From NCBI GenBank assembly GCA_038380795.1, contig CM076259.1:73156200-73220199 (forward strand): a DNA stretch of 64,000 nt. Direction: 5' to 3'. Below the pieces are notes generated by a model. That model made no database searches and was not told the DNA's origin. It was given only the letters and a program-made list of their open reading frames with translations. This document shows positions 1-12,014 of this stretch, in pieces (the first letter of the stretch is position 1; every line of letters starts with the position of its first letter). The DNA is from Pyrocephalus nanus (lineage: Eukaryota; Chordata; Aves; Passeriformes; Tyrannidae). Position numbers and translations under genes: made by a program.

Positions 1-868
1 AATTAGATTGCTAAAACATATGGTGTGAATATATTTATCACTTTCAATTTTGCTGCTTTCCCTTAATTTTTAGTAGAACCATTAATGGCCTCTATTCCCT
101 AGAGGATATGGAGCTAGACCTGTGTATGTTTTATTTGCCTAATATGGGACTGAAATTGAATCTAAGAATCCAAATTCCAGGCTGTGAGCCTGGGAACACC
201 TCTGCAGCTCCTAAGCTGATGGGCATCTCAGCCCAATGAGCACCACATTATTTTTCAGGATGAAACATTTATTGCTGCATTTTTGCTACTGTTATGACAA
301 TGCCACACACCTCAGCATAAGATATACCTAAAGAAATTGTAAGTAATTGTGTGTAAATCACCAAAGGGCCTGGTATTTTCAGAGGATGTGTGATGAAGGC
401 TCAGGCTTTTTGTAATATTACTAATAGAACTTTCTAAAGCATTTGGAGTAACAGGCAATTTATACAGATGCATCTTTTTGCAGAACTCTTTTTATTTTTT
501 CACAACTGAAAACATTTTCAGGAAGTCCTCAGTCTTCACATCAGGCTGAAAAAATTCAGACTCAAATATCCTGGGACAGTGTTCTGATTACCAGATTAGA
601 AATTCAGTAAATTGAAATCGGTCTTAATGTAAAGCTTTTTCCCTGTAGTTAACATACTTCAGGATACATTTGTAAAAATGAATGTAAGAAAAGAGGTATG
701 ACTAATACTGCGTAATTAGATTATTTAATGTGGAGGAAAAATGTAGGCCCTAGTCTCACCTCTGTGTATTATTTGTAAATTTCATCCAGTGATCATGGGA
801 CCAAAGCTACACCTAGGTATTCCTATTGTCAGGAAACCATCGCCTCCCTAATTTCAGAAAAAATCTGT
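1..868. other. AT-rich unique sequence, nothing recognised
   Basis: No open frame of note, no LINE or LTR signature, and no long simple repeat seen on either strand up to the first CR1 fragment. Confidence 0.6.
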
Positions 869-1260
869 AGAATCATAGAATTGTTTAGGCTGGAAAAGAC
901 ATTTAAGATCATTGAGTCCAGCTGTAAACCTAACACTGCCAAGTCCCACTAAATGGTGTTCACAAGCAGCACATCTACATGTTTTTTAAATACCTCCGGA
1001 GAGGGTGACTTATCCATTTTCCTGGACACCCTGTTCCAATGCTTGATTACCCTTTCCATGAAAAAAATTCACCCAATATCTTTCAAAACTTGAGATTGTT
1101 TCCTCTCATCCTGTTGTCTGTTACTTGAGAAAAAAGACTGACCCCTACCTTAATACAACCTCCTTTCTGGTAGTTGTAGAGAATGAAAAGGTCCTCATTG
1201 AGCCTCCTTTTCTCCAGGGTAAACAACTCCACCTCCCTCAGCTGCTCCTTATTAGACAAA
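869..1260 (-). mobile_element. CR1 LINE, 3' end fragment (antisense)
   Basis: The left edge reads AATCATAGAATTGTTTAGGC, the reverse complement of a CR1 3' terminus. It is followed by the usual antisense order: a degraded 'gatcatt-gagtccag' block, the 'ccctgttccaatgctt' block, the 'cctctcatcctgttg' block and the 'gagcctccttttctccag' block. On the minus strand one frame still reads [19 protein letters not shown], typical of the CR1 stretch just downstream of the RT, but this frame is not a gene. The copy is severely 5'-truncated, as CR1 normally is, and stops at about 1255-1260, where a second CR1 piece follows after about 40 bp. Family assignment is firm; subfamily is not determined. Confidence 0.93.
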
Positions 1261-1296
1261 ATATGAAAAAATAAGGATCTTAAAACGAACATGGGT

Positions 1297-1560
1297 AATG
1301 TGTTCCAGTGCCTTGGCAACCTCTTAGTGAAAGAAACATTTCCAAACAATTTGAACTCAATCAGACTCATGGCCAGTGCCTCTTGTATCTCCTAACACAA
1401 TGAGAAGAGAGGAACTGCACTGTCTTGGGAACTATCCTTCAAGTGCTTCACCTCCTAAATTTCTCTTTGTCATACTAAACAAGTCCAGCTCTTTTGCACA
1501 CACTTTCTTGAATATGTGTAATTTTTCAGAGTCACTCACTTTTCTCCCTATCCTTCTGAA
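1297..1560 (-). mobile_element. Second, more degraded CR1 fragment in tandem with the first
   Basis: After a short spacer the CR1 antisense order restarts: GTGTTCCAGTGCCTTGGCAA, then a 'gtgcctcttgt...cacaatgagaagaga' block, then 'actaaacaagtccagctc'. These match positions already passed in the preceding copy, so this is a second CR1 in the same orientation rather than a continuation. Its 3' tail is missing. It is more diverged than the first, especially beyond 1430, and its right boundary is approximate. Confidence 0.7.
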
Positions 1561-2718
1561 ACTGGGGGAGGCAAACGAAAGTGGTACAATGTCCAAGTTG
1601 TAGCTTTGCTAGCACTGAGTGGAAAAAAAGTTTCCCTAGGTTGGTCAGGTACAATTCTCCCAGAGAATCACACCATGCCTTGTTTGTGAAGCAAATTTCT
1701 GTTAATTCATTTTTACTCCCAAGAGCAACACAGAAACGGCATTCAGCTACTTGTTTGGCATGCATTATTGTTTGGTGTTGTTCTAGTCAGGCTTTTTAAC
1801 TTGAGTAACTTCAAGGGTTTTCCACTGGTCCTTAAATTCATCGTGATATTTCTAGGTCAAAGATCACATTTTGTCTCATTAACATGGTTGTTGATATAGA
1901 TATTGAACAACTTGTGCCTCACTTTCAAATCTCAAAGTCTTCACTCATTTACAGTAACAAATAGACATGAAACTACTGATTTCTATCCTTAAAGCTCAGA
2001 GGATTATTATGTCAAAAGTCTACCAAAAGTCAAAATATATTACATCTACACTGTTCCATGACTCACACTGTAATTTCCTCATAGAAAACAACTGAAGATA
2101 TTCAAGCATGATTCGATATTAATAAACCCTTGCTAGCTGTTTTACATCTTCTTACCCCTTATATGTATTCCAAGCCAATATCATATGCTAATTCAAATAT
2201 AGAGCATATCAACACATAGATCAGATGTGATTGCGTTCTATAGGGAAATACTGGCTTTTACATGGTGGAAGAGCAATTTTTTTTTTTACTCTGACTTTAA
2301 CAAGTTTACTGACACTTACTGACAGAAAAATTGGTGAGATATATCCTGCACAGGTAGTTTATAAGGTGAGAGGAAAAGTAGCGGTACCACTGAGCTCAAA
2401 GGTTTGTGATTAGTATTACCATGTCTAGCTGGTGGCTGATTACTAATAGCTTGTTGAGGTCAATACTGTTTTATTATATATCTGTAAAATGGGGCACATT
2501 GTAGCCTCAGCAAAATCACAGTTGATATAAATTCAATTCCTCTGAAAGGAAAGGCTGCTATTTGAAGGTTCATCTCCAGGTTGTAGAAAAGAACTGACAA
2601 TAATGCCATAATACTCAGTCAAAGCAAATGTGAAACTCTGCACCTGGACTGAAATAACCATATGCATCAGTACAGTTTGGGAACTGACTTGACTGAAAGC
2701 AATTTTACAGAAAATAGT
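1561..2718. other. Mostly unidentified sequence between CR1 copies
   Basis: AT-rich, with short open frames that overlap each other on both strands and look fortuitous. The one possible repeat remnant in it (1858-1930) is listed separately. Confidence 0.5.
1858..1930 (-). mobile_element. Possible very old LINE RT remnant
   Basis: The minus strand reads KLFNIYINNHVNETKCDL, similar to the CR1-type RT stretch LFNIFINDLDEG-ECTL that precedes the FADD box, and the nucleotides around it align by eye to that part of CR1. A stop follows and the FADD box is not recognisable. It could be the 5' part of the degraded CR1 at 1297-1560, which has the same orientation and lies in the right order. Chance similarity is not excluded. 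Confidence 0.35.
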
Positions 2719-4030
2719 ATCATAGAATATCCTGAGTTGGAAGGGATCCACAAGGGTCACCAAAGTCTAGCTCCTGGCCCCTCACAAGACCATCCCCAAG
2801 AGTCACACCATGTGCCTGAGAGAGCTGTCCAAATAATTCTTGAACTCTGACAGGCATAGTGCTGTAACCACTTCCCTAGAAAGCCTGTTCCAGTGCTCAG
2901 CCATCATCTGGGTGAAGAACTTTTTCCTGATATTTAACCTTAACCTCTCCTGACACAACTTCATGCCGTTCCCTTGGGTTCTGTCACGAGAGCAGACCAG
3001 CGTCTGCCCCTCCACCTCCCCTTGTGAGGAAATCGTAGACTGCAATGAGGTCTTCCTTCAGTCTCCCCTTCTTTGGCTGTACATCCAGGTGACTTCAACC
3101 ACACCTCATATGACCTCCCCTCAAAGCCCTTCACCATCTTCATTGCCCTCCTTCGGATGTTCTTTAAGAGCTTAATAACTTATATTATGGCACGCAAAAC
3201 TGCACACAGGACTTGAAGTACAGTGCAGAGCAGAGCAGAACAATCCCACCCTCGACTCCCTGGTAATACTTTGTCTAATGGACACAAATCAGAGGACACA
3301 GCTGGCCCTCCTGGCTGCTCCTGGCACTGATGACTCATATTCAACTTACGATCAACCAGAATCCTCAGGTCTGTTTCCATGGCACTGCTCTCCAGCCTCT
3401 TGTTTCCCAGTCCGTACTTATATCCAGGTTTTTCCTGTCTCAGGTGCAAAATCCGGCAATTGCCTTTGTTAAGCTTCGTACGGTTGGTGATTGCCCACCT
3501 CTCTAATTTGTCGAGGTCCCTCTGCAAGGCTTCCCTGCCTTCGAGGGAGTCAACAGCTTCTCCCAGTTTTGTGTTATCTGCAGACCTGCTTAGTATCCCT
3601 TCCAGTCCTGTGTCCAAGCCACTTATGAAGATGTTGAAGACCACAGGACCTAAGATGGAGCCCTGTGGAACCCCGCTAGTGACAGGTCACCAGTCTGACA
3701 TCCCACGATTCACTATTACCCTCTGTACTCGATCCATGAGCCAAATGCTCACCCACCACATGATGTGTTTATCCCCCTGTGCCGGATATTTTGTCCAGAA
3801 GGATCCTGTGAGAGACAGTATCAAAAACTTTACTGAAATCCAAAAAGATTACATCAACTGGCTTCCCTTGATCAATTAGGAGGGTTACCTTGTTGTAAAA
3901 GGAAATTAGGTATTACAAGCAGGACTTTTCCCTCATGAAGCTGTGCTGACTGTGACCAGTGACTGCATTGTCTTTCAGATGTTTTTCAATACCTTCCAGA
4001 ATAATCTTCTCCATAATTTTACCAGCTATT
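2719..4030 (-). mobile_element. CR1 LINE, 1.3 kb, partial RT plus 3' region
   Basis: The left edge carries a CR1 3' terminus in antisense (ATCATAGAATATCCTGAGTT), followed by the canonical antisense order through to the RT. On the minus strand, starting near 4025, one reads RT with GKIMEKIILEG, then motif A DVIFLDFSKVFDTVSH, then LFNIFI and a decayed catalytic box SADNTKLG at 3573-3584 (family FADDTKLG), then the basic C-terminal region. Frames are broken by stops and frameshifts, so it is non-functional. It is 5'-truncated inside the RT. It shares its 3' region closely with the CR1 at 50.9-52.7 kb, including the block CCCAAGAGTCACACCATGTG, so the two belong to the same subfamily. Confidence 0.97.
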
Positions 4031-7000
4031 TTATAGCTATTATATAGTTATAAAAAGTGAAACAAATTTGATGACAGCTGTGGTTTGGTTTACTTAGGCA
4101 TATTTCATTTAAATCAAGTTTTGATGTCTACACTTGGATGTTTGCCTTTAATCTAATCAACCTAAATTCTTTTGCATTTAACAGAACAGAGGTGTTCTAA
4201 CTTAAAATCATACTTGTCAATGCAGTTTTCAAAAGCAAACCCTTGTGACTAGAAATTTTTTAGCATTGAAACTTAATTCAGTTGTCTAATTGAAAGAGCC
4301 TCACAGATGTACAGAAGGCTTGATATCTTTCAGAAAACTAGGTGAAAGCCTACCAGAATACTCTGTTGTAACATTTACTATGAAATTTTGAGATATAACT
4401 AAAAAATGCTTTGTGAAGTAATTTATAGTATATGTGTCCTTTCAAACAACTTTCTAATTTATTTGAATTTAATTTTTGAGGCTAACATTATTTCTCATTG
4501 AAAAAACCCCCAAACTTTCAATGTAGTGTCTAAATTACAAGACTTTTTTTTTTGTGCTCATTTATTTTTATTGACTGGCATAGAGACAGTAAAGTTCCAC
4601 AGGAATATTTCCTATATTTAAAGTCATTCAGTAGTAAAAAAAAAGTTTAAGTAGTTAGGCATATTTCTCAGCAAAAGAGCTTTTAAAATATCGTTTGAAA
4701 AATGTTTGTGTTTATGCCTCTTTAGTAACTAAGAATCAGCTATGGACAACTTTTCAGCTTCCAGAAAGAAAATTGCCTTAAAACGTCATTAAATATTTAT
4801 ATGTGTCTGTTTGCCTTGTTAGCATTTTATGAATAAACAAAAGCAGATCCTGAAAATTTTCTTTCCTCTGAACAATTTCACATGAGAAACTTCAATGTGA
4901 TATTAATCATGATATCTGAATTATATTAATCAAAATTACAAAAATAAAATAATAAGCCTTGCCTGCAATTTTGAGTTATACAGCAATGAATATTTGGAAA
5001 ATCATATCAATATAATTTTGTGTGTTTAGGTTGGGTTTTTTTAATGCAAGAGATGGAAGACAAATATATTAATTCTGTAATGAAATTATTTGAACCTCAG
5101 TGTAAAGAATTTATTGTAACTTTATCACATATGATTCTGAAAACCAAATTTCTAGATAATAAATTTTTTGTGTCACCTGTTTATTTTTCAAATGCTTACA
5201 TTACTCAGGGTTTAGTGTACATTTATTTTCAAAGGGATATTTACTGAAATTTTATAGTTGTGGCAACAAAACTATTCAAAATACTGCAGATTTTATTTTA
5301 ATAGTTGAGTTTTTCTTTTGCTTTAAGAAAAGAAGTGAAACACCCACAAAAACCACACACAAGGCTGACCAAACCTGAATTTTAAACTGAAAGAAAATGC
5401 TGTACAAAAACAAATTACTTGGCTGTAGCTGCAAAAATGCCTAGCCAGTCATAATGTTATTAATAACATAACTCTTTTCAACTAAAGCAGTAAAATGTTG
5501 ATTAACTGTAACCTTAGAAACCCACCCACATCTCCCTACATTTTCCCAGCTCATCTACTTACAGAAACAAGCAGGTCACAAGTAGACCCTCCCATTATCA
5601 TCAACACATTTTCCTTTTCATTCCATCACTCCCCCATAACCTGAAGTTTTGCTCGTGTTTGTATAACAGCAATTCTTTAAAAATTATTCATAGGTAAAGA
5701 CATGCCTATGCCATAAAAACTACAGTAAAAAAATGCCAAATTTTCATATGTAATCCAATACAATTACAGAACACGCATAAGTCTATCTTTGATCCTATTA
5801 TTAATTGTTCCTATCTCTTTCATCTTCATCTATATAATTATTTTGCTTTCTAATTTTTATCTTAATTTTTTAACTGACCTGTTACAAGGCATGAAAGTCC
5901 TAGTAACAATTATGACTTAATTAGCCACCTTTTGAATGTGTATTTCTGTTTTTTTCTCTAAGTTTGCACACTTCAATATTTTTTTTCTGAAAAAAAAAAA
6001 AATTTTGATCTTGAAGAACTGACTGTTCACAGATTATCCTTGCATTTTAGTGCTGTTACTAATAGATAGCAAAGACAAAACCTTATTTTGCTAGATATAT
6101 TTAACAACTCTTATTTATCACTTTCTATAGACAGAACTTGGGGAACAGAGCCCAAGGAAAAGATGATCCTCATAACATGGCTTTTAGAGAACAAAATGAT
6201 TTGACCATGTAAATTAAACAGTGCTGTTATTAAAATTGATTATATATATATATATATTATAGCTACTTAGCTGAGGCAAACCTCTGACAAGTATTGTTAG
6301 GGCGTTCCCTTACTGTTTAGCTCACTTTTAGACACTGCATTGAAAAATTTAAGTTACTTCTCCCAGCCTTCTTGCCACAGCTCTTCTTTTGGATCATTGT
6401 TATATAGACTTGATTTTCTTTTTTTTTTTTCATTGCTCAAAACTGTTTAAAAAAAGAATTACTGAAAAAGATTCCAAGAGGGATATATTATTCGAATATC
6501 AATTCTAGAAGATTTTTAAATTTCTTGATTCAGTTACTCTTCTATGGTGTCAGGCTACAACTCCAAAACCAATAACTCACAGTGAAAAGGAAAATTAATT
6601 CCTTCACATACACTCAAGTGTTTAATTATTGATTAAATATAGAATAGATATTAAATCCAACTACTCTTCAAAAGGTTTCTAGTTTTCATCAACACAAGCT
6701 TTGTTTTATGGAATTATGATGGCATATGTAATGCACGTAGTAAATATCAGTCTACCATATGCATAGTGTCGTTTAATTTTAATATATCAATTTCGTATAG
6801 AAAATTATTTCACATGTCATAACTAAAGACTATTCCATATTGTCCAGTACTGAATAACTACCAGAAGCCTCTAAGAGAGGCAAGAAAAGTAAAAATTGAT
6901 TATTTTCTGTGTATAAAAGACGTTTATTTGTGTTAGGCAGGGAGAAGGAAAATTGAAGGGCTATCATCCAGTTCATTAGGTTCACACCAAAGATTCAATT

Positions 7001-7523
7001 TTGCAGCATTTACCTAGAAAATAATAAACTTAGTAGATACTTAGTAACAATTGTTTCTCTTCTGACATGGCAGTTAAATCTACCAGTTATACTCATAAAA
7101 CTAAACATCTACTTAGGGGCAAAGGGAGGAGAAATGACTTTATTACTCTAACTGTGCCAGTAAATAAACAAATATAGCTTGTCAAGGGTGACTATGAATG
7201 CAGAGATGCCTCTGATATTTGAATGCCATTCTTACTAAATTGATGGATCTGAATTCTCTTATTGGAAAGTAATGGAATAAGGACTTGTTCAATGGAAGGA
7301 TTTATAAAATTACTACATCTTGATAAACCAGAATTAATAATTAAAAGTATGTTTACAACTAAAAGAAAAACCCTACCTCTTACACTGTAGGCTAAATCTA
7401 GGTATGATTCTGTGTTTTAGTTTATTTTATAGTCTTTCATGTGATGAAAAGCAAAAGAAAAATCATTATTTTCCAAATTATAATGGTTAAAGTCATCATG
7501 TAAAGAAAGTAAATAAGTAAACA
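4031..7523. other. AT-rich unique sequence
   Basis: About 3.5 kb with no recognisable gene or interspersed repeat. It holds several short A or T runs and a (TA)n run at 6241-6257. Confidence 0.6.
6241..6257. repeat. (TA)n dinucleotide run
   Basis: About eight uninterrupted TA units in AT-rich surroundings. Confidence 0.9.
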
Positions 7524-8236
7524 CAAGGTGCTGCACCTGGTTTGGAGAAATCTCAGACATGAGTAAAGACCGGGAGAAGAAACTGAGAGCAGCCCTGCAA
7601 GAAGAACTCGGGGGTTCCAATAGAGGAAAAGCTGGACATGAGCCAACAGTACAACCACATCCTGGGCAGCATCAAGAGAAGTGACTGGCAGATTAAGGGA
7701 GGTGATCCCGCCCCTCTACTCATGAGACTTCACCTGGAATACTGAATTGAGGTCTGGAGTTGTCAGCACAAGAAAGATGTGGACCTGTTAGAATGTGTCC
7801 AGAGGAGGGCCGTGAAGATGATCAGGGGCCTGGAGCACCTCTCCTAAAAAGACTGGTTGAGAAATCTGGGGTTGTTCAGGCTGGAGAAGGCTCACAGGTA
7901 ACCTATAGTAGCCTTCCAGTACCTAAAGGGGACCTCCAAGAAAGCTGGAGAAGGACTTTTTACAGAGGGAGATAGTGATAGGACAAGGCTAAACTAAAAG
8001 AAGAGAGATTCAAACTAGATGTGAGGAAGAAATTCTTTACTCAGAGGGCTGTAAGGCACTGGAACAGGTTACCCAGAGAAATGGGGTACCTCATCCAGAA
8101 CTGCTCAAGGCAAGTTTGGATGGGTCCCTTAGAAACCAGATGTAGTGGGTGACATCCCAGACCATGGCAGGAGGGTTGCAACTAGATGATCTGTAAGGTC
8201 ACTTCCAACCCAAGCCCTTTATGATTCTATGATTAC
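7524..8236 (+). mobile_element. CR1 LINE, 0.7 kb, sense orientation
   Basis: It begins within the end of the RT open reading frame (CAAGGTGCTGCACCTGG), runs through 'gaaaagctggacatgagcc', 'cctgggcagcatcaagag', 'cacctggaatactg', 'gtccagaggagggcc' and 'gcactggaacaggtt', and ends with TATGATTCTATGATTA at 8222-8236, a complete CR1 3' tail. It is 5'-truncated as expected for target-primed insertion, and no target duplication is seen. The short frames inside it are remnants and not genes. Confidence 0.97.
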
Positions 8237-9382
8237 ATGTCATACAAAATAATATCTTCTAATACTATGGCAAAAGAGGTAAAAATGTGAATCAAATAGA
8301 TATAATCTCCCAGTATTAGAGATTAACTACCACTGTACCTCTTTTCAAGAACACTAAGCTTTAATTGGTGAGGGCAACAGTGCCTTTGAACTTTTAAAAG
8401 CAGACACTTGAACACATTAATAAAGTAATTGACACCTGAATTCAAAAGCTTTGCTGAATGTTGTAAAAAAGACTTTGATCTTTAATAACTTTTCAGCCAA
8501 ACAGCTTTTTATTTTCTACACAATGTTGAAGAAAAGACATGATATATGAAACTACTGGTTATCCTAAAAAAACCTCAAACAATATAAAAAACAATCATCC
8601 CCTTTTAATTGTTTTCTTTCTTATCCAGAACCTGCAGACGATAAAAAAACCCCAACAAACAAACAACCTAACTCCAAGCGACCCAAACATTTTTTCAATG
8701 TTTTTTTATTTCTTTCTGATTCATTTGTTCACATGAAACAATTAAAAATAATCTGATATTTCTGCTGAATAGCCAGTGTGAGACTGTTGCAATTTTCAAT
8801 GCACTTGAACATTTAGTTAAAAATAAATAATTAATTAAATCAATGTTTAATCAATTTAATCTGTAGTTCTGAATACCTTATGAAGGTCATGGCATTTGGA
8901 TAGTTTCTGACCAAGTCTTCCTTTCACTGACTTTTGCCTTTATAATATCAAAGTACTCTATATTTCTCTTCACGAATCCAAAGATTTACCTTGGAAGTTT
9001 GTACTTTTTTGTTTACACCTTTAGTCCACCTCAGGACATACAGCTATAATTAGAAGATACTTCTCATAGATGCTCAAGTAAAAGACATCTTGAGGTTGGT
9101 ATGTTTCCAGGGATTTACCTTTTTTCCTTGTTGTTTTTTTTTTTTTTTCCTCCATTTTACTGTCTGCCTTTGTGAATTCTACACCTGTGATAGTTTTATT
9201 GATTTTCTGCACCTAGAGTTACATGCGTTATCTTTGTAAATACTGAACTCTGTTTAGAGTTCTTCTGTCAAAGCTAACAGTGGTAGACATACCCCTGTGT
9301 CACACATTAGGTATCTTTAATATAGCCACAGTAATTTATCTAGCTTTTAATTTAAAACAATAGAAACACAGAAGGGCTGAGG
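8237..9382. other. AT-rich unique sequence
   Basis: No gene or interspersed repeat recognised. There is a poly(T) run of about 15 near 9134-9148. Confidence 0.6.
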
Positions 9383-10006
9383 TTATGAGTGATCATGAGA
9401 TCGTGTAGTCCACCTGCCTTGCTGAAAGCACGGTCAGCTGTCTGTGCCAGGCTGTCCTGGGTTACACAAAGACTCTGGTATCCACCTTTTCTTTCCCTTT
9501 TTCCCAAATATGCCTACTAATTTAGACTGTGGGAAGGGACTTAAGGGTGGTACTCTATTATCTTAGGAGAAGAACGTATTCCCAAGTGTGTAAAGGCTGG
9601 AATGCTAAAGACTCTGACAATCCAGGTCAGAGTACAGGGAAAGAATCACTTCCCTGGTCTTGCTGGCCGCACTATTTCTCATACAGGCCAGGATACCAGG
9701 CCCATTTCCATTGGGCAGCTTTCCAGCCTCTCTGCCCCAAGCCTTTAGTGCTTTGGGGTCATTGTGACCCAAGTGCAGGACTTGGCACTTGGTCTTGTTG
9801 AACCTCCTACCCTTGGCCCATCAATCCATCCTGTCCAGATCCCTCTGCAGAGCCTTCCTAGCCTCCAGCAGATCAACAGTTCCGCCCAACTTGGTATCAC
9901 CTGCAAACTGCCTGAAGGTACAATTGATTGCCTCATCCAGGTCATTGAGAAAGAGATTAAACAGGACTGTCCAAAATACTGAGCCCTGGGGAACACTGCT
10001 CATATT
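9383..10006 (-). mobile_element. CR1 LINE, rearranged, with RT remnant
   Basis: The right part (about 9700-10006) is clear antisense CR1. The minus strand reads [15 protein letters not shown], then LNDLDE and a decayed catalytic box FAGDTKLGG at 9896-9907 (family FADDTKLGG), then the '[17 protein letters not shown]' stretch. The middle (about 9610-9710) keeps the antisense of 'cctggtcttgctggccgc' but then jumps directly to the 'gggcagctttccagcc' block, which indicates an internal deletion. A degraded block near 9390-9470 resembles the CR1 3' region ('gtagtccacctgccttgctgaaagcacgg' type). The section 9470-9600 is too diverged to align by eye, so the left boundary is approximate. Confidence 0.85.
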
Positions 10007-10580
10007 ACATTGTTTATAGAATATAAAGCAGAAAATGTTGAGAAGGAAAGGATATTTCCTATAATATGGTGACTTTTAACTGTGTAGGACTGTAAAACAA
10101 GACTAATGTAATATTTTCATAAGAGATTACAATCATTTTTTGTTGCTATGGGAACCTCTGGGGGGTTTGTTTTTTTGTTTGTTTTGAAGGTGTCTGTGAA
10201 ACCAGTGTGACAAAACACACTTTTATCTGGAAAAAAAAAAAAAGACAGTATTTTGGAAATGTTTTATTGAAATCAAATTATTTTAAATAATAATGAATGT
10301 CACTGTAGCAATGGCAATGAGGAAGCAACAAAATAGAAATAAAAACTGTTAGGAGAAGCTGCACTGTAATACCAAGTGGTGGAGTATCCAGTTCAGCTGT
10401 TGTCCTGACTTCCAAGCATTGGGGCCACATAATGCATCACACTATCATGGATAGGGAATATGTTTGCATATAGGTTATATGACAAGCTTGGAAGTGGTTT
10501 GGAAGATGCTTTTGGTCTCAGACATCAAAAGGGAATTGCCATGGTGATACCAGCATGTTTGGGCTGTCTGTTCAGGTGTT

Positions 10581-11141
10581 CTACTGTTGGTCAGAGAAGG
10601 AACCCAGAACCACCCCATTTCTGGTCCTAATGAGTGTCAAAGCAGGGCATATGTTTGTGTGGTATGTTTGGAAGAACAGGCTTTCCTCATTTAGTCTGTG
10701 ATGATCAAGCGCAGAGCTGTAGCCTGAAACACTATCAATCATGAAATTTGCATGTTTTATTATTTTTTTCAATTTGTTCACCCTCTTTTTGCTTGGCCTC
10801 CTACCTTCCTTTCTCTCCAGCCTCAAGGCTATGAGATGTTGACATCCAGGTAGAGTAACTTGGTTGTTTTGCTGGCTTGTACCACTAGAGTGAGCCCTTT
10901 TCTTGTCTGTAGGTTGAGATCTTTGAACTCCTGCTGGATCTTGTCCCAGTTTTGTAAATCTTTGATATTTACCTCTGATCTCATTGTGCCCATAATATGC
11001 TGTCATATAGTGTCCCACAGTCCTGAACCATGATACAAATTCCATGACTTGTATTGACTGTAAATGATATATCTGATACAGCTTGTCTGTGATATCAGAT
11101 ATCCACCAATGGTGGCAGGTGCCAGAATTACTGTGGAACAA
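10581..11141 (-). other. Unidentified 186-codon open frame, probably not a gene
   Basis: This is the longest open frame in the window that is not explained by a known repeat. It begins with ATG and ends with TGA-type termination. The predicted product has no signal peptide or membrane segment that I can see. It has an aromatic- and histidine-rich first third and one strongly basic stretch (residues about 109-132, containing RKEGRRPSKKRVNKLKK). I do not recognise any family. There is no polyadenylation signal or splice context to make a case for a gene. It could be an old ERV or other repeat of unknown type, a processed pseudogene fragment, or a chance frame. Chance is the default. Confidence 0.2.
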
Positions 11142-11529
11142 GCATTTAGCTGTTTTATATTTTTAATTAGAAGCTGTCCTCTGAAAGCCAGATTTATAAA
11201 CTGACTAACAGTGGAGTCACAGTAAGCATTTTACATGGTCCTGCAGTTTGTTCTTCATAGGCATTGCTTCTGTACTGTTATATAATCACAGACTTCTGAC
11301 ATCTTTTAAGGAAAATAATGTGATTGCCGTAGGGTCTTGATTAGGACACAGGGCCATTGGATATCTTGAAGCAAATCAGAATTCCAGTGTTGACTGAAAC
11401 AGGAAAAAAAGAATCATGTCAGATGGGTATTTAATTGCAAGCACATACATGTATTCACAAACACACATCAGTAGTATGTCTGTGTATACATTACATACAG
11501 AGATTAACACACTGCTTATCTATATCTGC

Positions 11530-11572
11530 AAAAACAAACAAACAAACAAGCAAAAACAACCAAAACAAAAAA
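11530..11572. repeat. AAAC-type low-complexity run
   Basis: Three to four perfect AAAC units followed by irregular A/C-rich sequence. Confidence 0.85.
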
Positions 11573-11840
11573 CATGGTAGCATGAAGAAGCTACTATCAT
11601 GTTTTTTAATAAAAGATGGTTTAATGGCAGATGGAAAAAGAGACCGGTGCCTAAGTGAATGGAACAGAGAAGCCGGGCAAACCTTTACAAAAACTCAATG
11701 TTATTGCTGTTCTGTCATCCCAGAAATCTTGTTTTAGCATTTCACAGTCTGCACTGCATATGCTCCTCAATGGCACTACTGTCTCATGTGGACTGAGATG
11801 CTTAGTATCACCTTCATCCTGGAGTTTGTTTGAGATGGAC

Positions 11841-11938
11841 TAGGTGCTCTTTCTCATAATTCACAGCTAGAGAAGGGTGGGTGGGCCAGATGATGTCCAG
11901 GGGTTCCTTCCAACCTCAGCAATTTTTTAATTCTTAAC
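11841..11938 (+). mobile_element. Short degraded CR1 3' tail (sense)
   Basis: It reads 'cagctagagaagggtgggtgggccagatgatgtccaggggttccttccaacctcagcaa', which follows the CR1 3' end order (gatgatct-ccagaggtcccttccaacc). The terminal 8-mer has decayed to AATTTTTTAATTCTTA. Only the last 100 bp or so are present. Confidence 0.8.
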
Positions 11939-12014
11939 ACTCACAAATCAGTGATATTAGATAGTCATATAGTCTGTCTTTCTATCACAGTTGTTCCATC
12001 ATTTGATCATTTTG

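Larger units (their letters stand above)
10007..11840. other. Unidentified sequence, mildly GC-richer in its middle
   Basis: No repeat family recognised. An A/C-rich low-complexity run lies at 11530-11572 (AAAC units). The only long open frame, at 10581-11141 on the minus strand, is listed separately. Confidence 0.45.

Noticed and set aside
3180..3879. Open frames of 154 codons (minus) and 166 codons (plus) as possible genes
   Set aside because: Both lie wholly within the 2719-4030 CR1. The minus frame is a decayed RT, and the plus frame is its antisense shadow.
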